Source: Bretschneidera sinensis
Lineage: Eukaryota > Streptophyta > Magnoliopsida > Brassicales > Akaniaceae
Length of the DNA stretch: 64,000 nucleotides
Direction: 5' to 3'
Assembly: GCA_023935145.1 (NCBI GenBank)
Contig: CM043700.1
Coordinates: forward strand, 140,447,828 to 140,511,827
The notes beneath the pieces were generated by a model. That model was not told the origin of the DNA and ran no database searches. It saw nothing but the letters and a program-made list of their open reading frames with translations. Every line of letters begins with the position of its first letter. Within the stretch, counting starts at the first letter, position 1. The translations under genes and the position numbers were made by a program. This document shows, piece after piece, positions 55,090 to 64,000 of the stretch.

Positions 55090-55947
55090 GGCTTTTGTAC
55101 AGATTGGTAAAATAGGTATTTATCACTTGTGCAATCTCAATGGATCGTTTTTAAAAAAAGTAAGGGATTTGAAATAATTACCTAAATACAAAAGAGAACA
55201 GATAACATCCCTCTAGATTATTCATGGGATAATTTTATTAGCGGAATACTCCTTTTGCAGGTTTTTATTTTTTTGCCTTTTTGACTTTACAATTTTCAGT
55301 TTGTAGTCTAGTCCCTCTTTGATTTCTAAGAAAAACAAGGCAAAACCAAAATGCAAGGAACATGGAATCAGCAATTTTGTGATCTCGTTTTCTCTATTAA
55401 GTAACCAGTTTCTCATCAACCAATCATAGCGTATCAGTTCGTGTGTATCCGTGAGTCGGTGTTGCGTCAAGTCTGGTGAGTTTTGAATATGATACTTGTG
55501 AATCGTATTTGAAATGTACTTTTGCTCTTTTTGTAATTGATTTCTCTGAGTTGCATTAAACATCATTAATTGCCTTTGATCTTCTGTATTGTTTATAGTT
55601 CCTTAGGGTCTTAATCTTATTATAATAGTAACAGTTTTGACTGTTTAATGAACAGCATAAGATAGGGGCCTCGTTTTGACCAAATTCTCAAAATTATACA
55701 ATAAAGATAAGAAGGAAGACAATGAAGCATGGCCCAAACTAATATTATATATTATACACGCTTATCATATGTAATATTATTCTACATTATACACAGTTGT
55801 ATATACAATTTCCAGTTGACTTGAGAAAAACAGGGAAATAAGGTCATGGTCGGCTTGTGAGTGTTCATACTTGGGACTTTCCCTCTTTTAAGTACTGTGT
55901 TTTGCATCATTTTGGTCACAGTCACAGAGTTTGTGGGAGTTAACCAA
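55090..55947. other. intergenic and PAP promoter region
   Basis: A/T-rich, no gene. The last 100 bases before 55948 should hold the PAP 5' UTR. No clear TATA box. Confidence 0.45.
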
Positions 55948-58900
55948 ATGGGGATGTTTTCTACCCTGAAATGTCTATTGATACTGTCATTCTCATTGCG
56001 ATATGTAATCATTGATGTTCTTGTAGCAGCTCATGGTACAAATGGACTTGGGGTGCAGCCACTATCCAAGATTGCTATTCATAAGGCTGTTTATGCACTC
56101 CAAGAGAATGCTTTCATCAAAGCTTATCCACTTGTTCTTGGCACTAAGGTAACATTGAGTTCTTGATCATTTTTTAGACTGCTATATATGTATATGTCAT
56201 TAAAGATCATTGGACTTCTAGTCGTGCGGTCTTACACTAGTTGAGTGACTCGAAACAAGCTAAAAAGCAGTTTTTTAAGATGTCTTAGTGGTTTTGAACA
56301 GAATCCTTTTTGTTTAGTTTAGGTTGAATTACACAATACATAAATCAGGGTTCGGATTTGGGTTGAATTCAATAAAACCATATGTTATCTTCTCTCTACT
56401 TTGTTTTGCTTTGATAAGATTTAAACAAAAGATCAATTTGCCACTCCATCTTTTCACAACCTCAGCCAAAACCCATTAGTGATACCATAGTCAACCTTAA
56501 GTGCAAGATTTTGTGATGCTCGTAGCTTCATAGTGTAGACATACATACATGGAACATATATATGTTTCTCCGAAAAAGAAACATAATGGTCTAGACAACT
56601 GATTAAGCATGGGATTAATAATATCTGACTTGGCATATATGCAGGGGGGAGATTTTGAGTGGGTAACGGTGGATCTCATATTTCCTAACGCTTCTGAAGA
56701 AGACTGGGTTGCAGTCTTTTCTCCTGGAAAGTTCAAGTAATGTTATAGTCGTGCCTCTCATTAATTTTCCTTGCATCCTTTTTTTGTTGCCACTAGTAAA
56801 CTTTAGCGTTATACAGCAAAGATGACTTTCTTAGCCGGCAATTATTTCTTTACCATTTTGATAATTATAGAGCTACTGAGTGCATCGTTATTAGGGCATA
56901 TATACTGTAGAGTTCACTTCATCTGTATTTTCTAGCTTGTAAATTGAGAAAGTCATTCTTTTATTGCAGCTTCTCTACCTGTCTACCTATTGATGACTTG
57001 GGAGAGCAGCTTCCATATATATGCTCTGCTCCAATAAAGGTACATATTAATACATGTAATCTTGTTCTAGCTCAGGTAATTCTGAAACTATTGAAGTTAA
57101 TTCCTTTGATTGATGTCATATTAAATGTTTGTTCTTCTCAGTACAAATATGCCAATGATTCCAATGCTGCATATAAAAAGACAGGCAAAGCTTCTTTGAA
57201 ATTTCGGTTGATCAATCAGAGGGAAGATTTCTCATTTGCATTGTTTTCAGGCGGCTTGTCAAATGTGTGTACCAGCTTTTTGCCCCTCTGTCCCACTATT
57301 TCATTGCTGTATATGCATCATATATATGTTATTCAAAAGAATCAGAACTTTATATCTTCATATTTTATTATTTACTCGTCCTTGTGGTGTTTTTTTATGT
57401 TATTCTGATGCAATTGAACATTTTTTAGATTTTCAAGCCTATGGCTTCTGAAAATGCCAGTGGCACTTCAAGCGTGAACTAAGCATGTCTTCACATTTTG
57501 CAGCCAAAACTGGTGGCAGTTTCAAATGTTATAAGTTTCACAAATCCGAAAGCACCACTTTATCCGCGCCTTTCTCAGGGGAAGTCTTGGAATGAAGTAA
57601 GTTATTTTTTATAGCTTTGAATTATTGTAACTCCCAGGTTTGCGAAATTCATGTAACTGAGATGTAATTATTTCAATGGAAACACCAATTTCATGCTCAT
57701 GAATTTTTAAAAATCATTTTTTTTGCCATTCTGCAGATGACGGTAACCTGGACAAGTGGTTATCACATTATTGAAGCGGTACCTTTCGTTGAGTGGGGTC
57801 TCATGGGAGAATATCAAACTCGATCACCAGCAGGAACGTTGACATTTCATCGAAACAGCATGTGTGGTATGATTATGTCCTTATATCTTAATTTTAATAT
57901 TTTCTATCGGCTAAATAACCATTTTTGCCATTGAGATTTGAACGTTTTAATATTTTAACCACTGACATTCAAAAGTGTGCAAAATAACCATTAACCTTTG
58001 TAAAATTTAACAAAAAATCACCTGTCAACTACTCCGTCCAAAAGGATGGAAACAGCTTGCTCAGTGCCAAGGTGGTAGTTGAGGTGTCTCTAGGGCCCAC
58101 ATGAATTATAAGAGGGAAAGTTCACGGCCATTTTTTCCCTCCTTCTATGTACTCTGACTTGCACCATAAAAATAGAGCTCTTCTTCACCCATCATCTTCT
58201 TAACCCATTCTCTTTGAAGATGCTATAATTTTGGGTTGTTCATTCCTTACACCATTACCTGCACCAGATCCAAGAGATGAACCCTGCATTGTTGACTCCA
58301 CCTGACCTGCATACAGAGAGCAGTTCTGTAAGCAATTCTTACAAAATACATATTAGCCTCATGACATTTAGCAGCTATCTACCTGATGCAACCTGGTTTT
58401 CACCTTGCATGTTACCAACAAAATTTCTAATTCGTGAATTAACTTAAGCAATAACAGAAGATAGTGAAACAAGGTCAGGGGGTGGCTGCGAAGCAGGATG
58501 ACCTAGACCAGGTTGTGCTGCACTGGAAACAGCCACACCGGTAGGATGTGATGGGACAGCTGCTGCTATGATATTTCTCACAGGTAGTACCCGCATAGGG
58601 CCTGAACCACAAGAACCAGTATTGTTGCTTCGTTCTCCCTGCGTTCCATTTCCATTACTTGACCTGCTACCAACTGCTGAAATAATGGGCGCAAGAGAGT
58701 AATCAAATATGTCAATTTGGTTCATAAGAAGCATGCAGCCAAGTCAAAAAATAATTTCACTTACCAGCATGAATATGAATATTTATATGTCCTGGGGCAC
58801 TTCCCATACTAACAGGACCAAAAGTTGTCGGATTTGGAGTAACTGCACCACCAAAGAGGGAGCTGGTTTGCAGAGGAAAAGGCTGCAAATAAAGACAGTA

Positions 58901-61900
58901 ATTCATGCATAGTTAAGAGGACATCAAAAGAAAAATTGCAACAAAAGAGAGAGTTTCACATTTTCATAGCCATGGGTTCAGTATAATGTTTATTTCACAA
59001 ATAAAAAAATCTAAGGATACACTCTATCATGTCCAATGATATTGGGGTATATAAGAGCTGTAAGCTGCTCTGTAAGAACTGTATCGTAAAACGATCTTCC
59101 AAAAATGTAAGGTTTCTCTCCTTCCAAAACTGACTAAAATGTTCGACTTTACTTTTCTTCTTTCTTAGCTAATTACTATATTTATTCCCCTCAAACACAA
59201 GATTAGAAGTCTTTCCTATTAAGAATTACAGATTGAACTTCTTGACCGAAATTCATCCCATGCTATTTTTATTTACAAAATTTCCATTCCTATGTCTATA
59301 ATACTTAAGAGTTTGTTTCCCAGTATTTCCCTTTTAACAGTTCTTTTAACTCCTCAACAGGTGAGTAGCATACTAACATTCCCAGATCTTATTTCATGCT
59401 ATTCCTTTTTTTTTTTTATATGTAAACGTATATATTAGAAAGCGCCGACTATTCCTATCATTTCATTTTCATGTTTTTAAGAGTAAAGCATGTAATAGCT
59501 TACAAATATCAGATACTCAATGCTTCAGGTGTGGGTAAACGCTGTGCATTGGTAGGTAATTCCACCAGTGGTAGGTCTCTTGTGCTAGCTGAAGAAGTAT
59601 CTGGCTGATAGCCTAAACAGCAAAACCAATTAGTCAAGACAATTATTTTCCAACCAAGCATGAGATGATGCCTTCTGTATCATTACCATTTTGTGATAGT
59701 GTCTGCACCATATGACTCATGAAATCCGAAAGAGTATTTAAAGAATCAGGAATTGGCTGAAACAAAAAGCAATAAAGTGATATTTTAGGATAATATGTTA
59801 GAATTTAAGTATAATCCAAACATGCTTAATAACTTAAATAACATGTAAATTAAATGCGGAATTATAAAGACCGTAAACATACCTTTAGCCATTGAAGCTT
59901 TTCACTTATACAATCCGCTATTCTCTCGATATTGGTTCTTCTAGACTCTCAGAACTCTCTTCAATTGATGGTGTATGAAAAAAAATGAGTAATCCCGAGT
60001 CTAGAGACCAAACCTGTATTTATACATGTTCTTCTATCAAGAACGTCCGTCCGTATTCCATACGCTTGTTACCACAATCAATGGATGGCCAAAGGATTAA
60101 ACATGAACCATATATAGGTTGGTTACATATACCTTATACTCTCAATACAACCATTGAGAATATGAACCAACATACTTTAAGCATACACTTTGTATTTTCT
60201 CTCTAACACTCTAATTTTTCATATGCTCTATGGTTATCCTATTTATAGGAAAAATACACTAAGAATAATTGAATTAATTTGACCACAATTAATTCTTAGT
60301 AGAGGATAATTGCCTCCACTTAACTGCCACAATTAATGCTTAAATTTATTACATCTACTTTCATAATGTTTGAATTTATTTGGCTACAATTAATTCTTTG
60401 TGGAGCTTAATGCATTCACGATGACAATTGACTTCACCATATTAAAATGGTCTCCACTTAATGACCATCATGAATTTATTACTTAATCAAATATATATAG
60501 AGTAAAAACACAAGTGGATATGTAACTACCACGTGAATTGAAGGAACAGGCACTACTACAGCTGCTGTCTGAGGAATTTGCACAACTTGAGGAGATGATT
60601 GAAATTGATGACCTGGAAATGGCTGTCCAGGCTGCGTCTGATTCCCCACTTCACTCTGACTGCCAACACTACCGCGAATTCCATCAGATTAATTTCCATG
60701 AGGAGCCTGACCAGATGCATTTGACTTCAAACAACAAAACCGATCAATTATATGTGCTTAACCATCCTTTTATACATAAAAGAATCATTCTATTCCATTA
60801 AGCATTCTTAATTCATACCCGTTCATAGAACCCCAGCAATGTTATTCAGTTGAAACCCATATCAGATCACATTTATTTATTAATGACTATCATCCATTTA
60901 ATTCTCACAGTAGTAAGAAAGTAGCAGTGAACCAAATCATATGAGCCTTGGATTTGTTGGTACGTCACTATCTCTGGCAATATTTGGGGGTCAGAGAGAA
61001 TGGGTAAAGAGAGTAAATTGGCATTCTACGCCGATTGAGACAAAATTGGAGAGAGCTTTGAATAGATCACTGACAGAGAATGGGTGAAGAAGAGCTCTGT
61101 TTTTATGGTGCAAGGCAGAGTCACAGAAGGATATGGAAAAAATGGCGGGAGCTTTCCCTCCTACAATTCATGTGGGACTAGAGACACCGCAGCTGCCACC
61201 GTAGCGCTGAGCAAGCTGTTTCCGTCCTTTTGGACGAAGTAGTTGACGGGGTGGCTTTTTTTGTTAAATTTTACAAAAGTTAATGGTCATTTTGCACACT
61301 TTTAAATGTCAGTGATCAAAATGTTAAAACATCCAAACTTCAGTGGCAAAAATAGTTATTTAGCCATTTTCTATCATTTAAGTTGTATGCTAATTGATAA
61401 TATCATCATTTTTGCTTTGCTTGAATCCTTTTATTTTGAATGATTCACCTACTGAAGCTCATGTCTTTCTCCAGTGGCATGCCAACATGGTCAATACCCT
61501 TATTGCATTGAAAATTTTGCTGCATTATGATTTGTGTGTTATACATTATGCCTTAAGCCTGGCTGTTCTTGTTTTCTTAAATAATTAGCATATCAACGCG
61601 GGCGTGGCTGATATTTTTCATTTGCATCTTTTAAACATAAAAACAACAGATTAAGCATAATAAAATCTCAACAGGAAAATAAATCATTTTTAGAAAGAAC
61701 AGAACCAAGGTGAGTACATAATTTGGTGAAGCAATGAAAATTAAATATCAATATATGCATCAAGAATAGACATACAACTTTGCACTATATATTTTACTTG
61801 TGATACATCAAGCTGAAGATCATACCATATACCCAGTACAGGAAACAATGCCTGGAGAATTCATAGGCCAAAGACTTTTAAGACATTGTTCTGCGGCAAT

Positions 61901-63689
61901 AAGGTTTAGCAGGATCTTTTTTTATAAAAGAAAGAATTTTGTGTCTTTTCCTTTTCGCTAAAATGTCGTGACAGGGTCATCCTCTCTGTCCACGCATCAT
62001 CTCATCCATTCTCCCCATTTTTTAAACTGCTCAAGTAAATTTTGGCCAAGTCATGGAGACATGAAATTCAAAAATAATTCAAGTAAAAGAAAAAAATTAA
62101 GTCAGCACTAGTTGTAAACTGGTGTACTAAACACCCCCAAAGTAAAAAATAAAATAAAATAAAAATACCCTGTTTTTATAGAACAAATTGGAGGGTAGAG
62201 AAAAAAAATAGTGAGAGATAAAATCATTGAATCATACAATGAACTAATCCAACTATAGAGTTGTATGCCAATGAGAAAAGGTTGATTAGTTCTCAAAGTA
62301 AAAATTAGCAAGGCAATAATACCTAATCAAGAAATGAAACTAATTTTCCGGAGCAAGTAGAAACGAAATAGTACTTGGAAACTCCTAAAAAAAATTGACA
62401 TTAATCATGGAGCCATGGAATTCCTGAATCCAAGTTACACACCAAGAGTGGATCAACAAAACCACGTTTGAAAAAAAGGAAGCAACATCCCTGCCCTAAA
62501 TTGTAAGTTAATACTTAATTGAATCTACAAAATTGAAATTGAAAATCAAGAAGTGAAACTAATGTTTTAGAGTAAGTAGATATCTAATGATACATGAAAC
62601 TCCTCAAGAAAAATGGCAGAATCATGGAGTCATGGAATTCCCCTATCCAATTTACACACCAAGAGTGGATCAACGAAACCAAGTTTGGAAAAAGCAAGCA
62701 ACATCCCTGCCCAAATCTGAAGGCCTTCTTCCTTCATACTCAAATCTAATTGGCCAAAAATTTTCCACAGAATAAGATAATCTATTTATGGGAATCCCAA
62801 TTTATATTTACACAATGCTTACAAAAGAAAATATTTTGAAGATTATAAGAAAGAAAAATAGGAAATTGATAGTTGCGAAAACGTTAATTATAAAGGAAAA
62901 AACTAAATTTACCTGATTTTTTACATCTGAGGCTCGAGTGTGCGAGAAAGGGATGAAGGGATCTTATGCTAATTTGAATGTGACAGAGAGAGCAATAGAT
63001 AGTATGAGATTATTACTGGGTTTTCTTGGAGATAAGAATTTAAAACATGAATTTGAAATTCTTCAAGTGCGTGGATTTGCGGTTTTCCGTATTTTATGGT
63101 TATGGGAGAGAGGATAGAGAAAGAGATGCAGTTATCTATGAGATAGGAGAAGAGATGTGGGTAGTTGAAATTAGTGTGAGAGAGGAGAGGAGAGAGGAAT
63201 AGATATTCTCTAGAGTAGAAGAGACGTGTGCAGTGGACAGTGAAATTAGCCTGCAAGGTAAAATACCATTTTATTCCCCTCTTTATCAGTTTCTTTATCA
63301 TTTGTAATGGTTTTTGTGTAATTTCATTAACTGAGTTGATCTCTACCAAACCTTTATGGTCAAACTTTTATATGATTGCAGCTCCACCGGCACGGACAGT
63401 TGGTTGGCGTGATCCTGGTTTCATTCATACAAGTTTTCTAAAAGAATTATGGCCAAACTCTGTGTAAGCATCTTATATTGCACACTTTATATCATAGCAA
63501 TGCTGGGGCGTTTGAGTAATATATATTTTTAAGGCTGTGATTGCTTGTTTGTTCAGGTATACCTACAAGCTTGGTCATAAGTTACTTAATGGTTCCTACG
63601 TCTGGAGCAAGGCCTATCATTTCAATTCATCACCATATCCAGGACAGGACTCATTACAGCGTGTTGTAGTGTTTGGTGATATGGGAAAG
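55948..63689 (+). CDS. purple acid phosphatase, PAP1/PAP27 type (5' part, runs off the window)
   Basis: Purple acid phosphatases are secreted or vacuolar metallophosphoesterases; the PAP1/24/27 group is often called 'probable inactive'. Exons: 55948-56148, 56645-56736, 56970-57039, 57142-57264, 57504-57596, 57737-57866, 63382-63463, 63557-63689, all phased; 308 residues so far. The ATG chosen gives a hydrophobic signal peptide (STLKCLLILSFSLRYVIIDV), then LSKIAIHKAVYALQENAF. Next come DWVAVFSPGKFN, CLPIDDLGEQLPYICSAPIK, TGKASLKFRLINQREDFSFA, the fibronectin-like N-domain (PKAPLYPRLSQGKSWNEMTV, WTSGYHIIEAVPFVEWGL), ARTVGWRDPGFIHTSFLKEL and the first metal motif GDMGK at residues 304-308. The remaining metal motifs lie beyond 64000. 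Intron 6 is 5.5 kb because a Pack-MULE inserted in it; its splice sites are intact. Confidence 0.92.
57909..58193. repeat. left terminal inverted repeat of the Pack-MULE
   Basis: Pairs with 61079-61365. Aligned blocks include CTAAATAACCATTTTTGCC, AAGTGTGCAAAATAACCATT, CGTCCAAAAGGATGGAAACA, CCCACATGAATT and AGAGCTCTTCTTCACCCAT; there are scattered substitutions and small indels. Confidence 0.9.
58444..60725 (-). pseudogene. captured CIP73/BAG6-like gene fragment (five exons)
   Basis: Minus-strand exons in order: ~60725-60534 (QTQPGQPFPGHQFQSSPQVV, IPQTAAVVVPVPSIH), 59756-59687 (PIPDSLNTLSDFMSHMVQTL), 59612-59514 (ELPTNAQRLPTPEALSI then TGA), 58882-58765 (FGPVSMGSAPGHINIHIHA) and 58676-58444 (VLPVRNIIAAAVPSHPTGVA, AAQPGLGHPA, SLSSVIA then TAA). 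Splice sites are retained, so genomic DNA was captured, not a cDNA. The blocks resemble the Pro/Gln-rich middle of plant ubiquitin-like-domain proteins of the CIP73/BAG6 group. The ubiquitin-like N-terminus and the C-terminus are missing. Stops in three exons exclude a long product. Confidence 0.75.
61079..61365. repeat. right terminal inverted repeat of the Pack-MULE
   Basis: Inverted partner of 57909-58193. Confidence 0.9.
61376..63381. other. remainder of PAP intron 6
   Basis: Intronic A/T-rich DNA. It contains the tandem duplication at 62325-62720 and a purine-rich stretch (63090-63210). No gene seen on either strand. Confidence 0.5.
62325..62720. repeat. ~220-bp tandem duplication in PAP intron 6
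   Basis: Copies at about 62325-62510 and 62546-62720 share TACACACCAAGAGTGGATCAAC, AGCAACATCCCTGCCC and TCATGGAG; they are clearly diverged. Confidence 0.75.
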
Positions 63690-64000
63690 GTAATAGGAGT
63701 GAGACTGTATTTCAGCAAGTAATCTCTTTTGGCATCCCATGATAATAAACTTTATACTTGGCAAACAACATGCACCAAGGAATACCTCCTTGAACATGGA
63801 TAGTAACTTAATTTGCAATGAATGCAGGCTGTAACTAGCAAAATAAAAGTGAAAAGAACATTTATTGTAGACTAAAGATAGTGATCATTATATTTTTTGA
63901 CCTTGATATTTGATGAAAAACTCCAAACGTTACACAATTGGTATTTTCATGCAAAATGTTATTATGACATGAATTGAGTGTTGAGAATCAATGTCCAGTT
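63690..64000 (+). other. PAP intron 8, 5' part
   Basis: Starts with the GT donor after GDMGK. No further PAP exon is visible before the window ends. Confidence 0.6.

Larger units (their letters stand above)
57909..61365. mobile_element. Pack-MULE (Mutator-like element with captured host gene), 3.46 kb
   Basis: Perfect 10-bp target duplication ATTTTCTATC at 57899-57908 and 61366-61375. Ends GGCTAAATAACCATTTTTGCC and its inverted counterpart, with inverted repeats of about 285 bp (57909-58193 and 61079-61365), the MULE hallmark. No transposase. The interior carries five exons of a host-like gene on the minus strand plus an A/T-rich ~0.7 kb stretch (59790-60520) that may be a further insertion. 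It lies wholly in PAP intron 6. Confidence 0.92.

Overview
The window is nuclear DNA of a flowering plant, most likely a woody eudicot. The genes have many small introns with standard plant splice sites, the intergenic DNA is very A/T-rich, and the mobile elements (Tat-lineage Gypsy, Pack-MULE, hAT, CACTA, L1 LINE, retrozyme) are typical of plants. There is nothing bacterial, and no tRNA, rRNA or CRISPR locus was recognised.

Three host genes look functional. UBA5, the UFM1-activating enzyme, lies on the minus strand at 14139-20429 with 14 exons and 426 codons. An F-box/SEL1-like/MYND-finger gene lies on the plus strand at 29733-31033 with 3 exons and 350 codons. A purple acid phosphatase of the PAP1/PAP27 type starts at 55948 on the plus strand; its first 8 exons are present and it runs off the right end. 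Three host-gene relics are broken: an LRR protein (about 5045-5681), a homoserine kinase (about 6890-7240), and a dCMP deaminase (7889-10590) that keeps nearly all its exons but has two frameshifts.

The centre is a mobile-element block. Element 1 (41299-53380, target duplication CACAC) is a complete 12.1 kb Tat-lineage Gypsy element in minus orientation: 5' LTR, PBS, gag, PR-RT-RNaseH-second RNaseH, integrase, a three-exon antisense gene, a large hairpin repeat array, PPT and 3' LTR. Its LTRs differ by one substitution and two indels, yet gag-pol is broken while the antisense gene is open throughout. Element 2 (32987-40746, target duplication AGTTC) is a related copy that has lost gag-pol. 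It has amplified an LTR-U3 plus hairpin-array unit and keeps a decayed copy of the antisense gene. Both elements carry 49-bp palindromic monomers whose stems covary between monomer types and between elements.

Other mobile DNA: a 3 kb hAT-like element (11042-14030) contains a GC-rich insertion with a near-canonical type III hammerhead ribozyme (11245-11302), which looks like a solo LTR of a retrozyme. A 3.46 kb Pack-MULE (57909-61365, 10-bp target duplication) sits in PAP intron 6 and carries five exons resembling a CIP73/BAG6-like ubiquitin-domain gene. Hairpin MITEs, a CACTA transposase fragment, an L1 fragment, minisatellites and local tandem duplications fill much of the rest.
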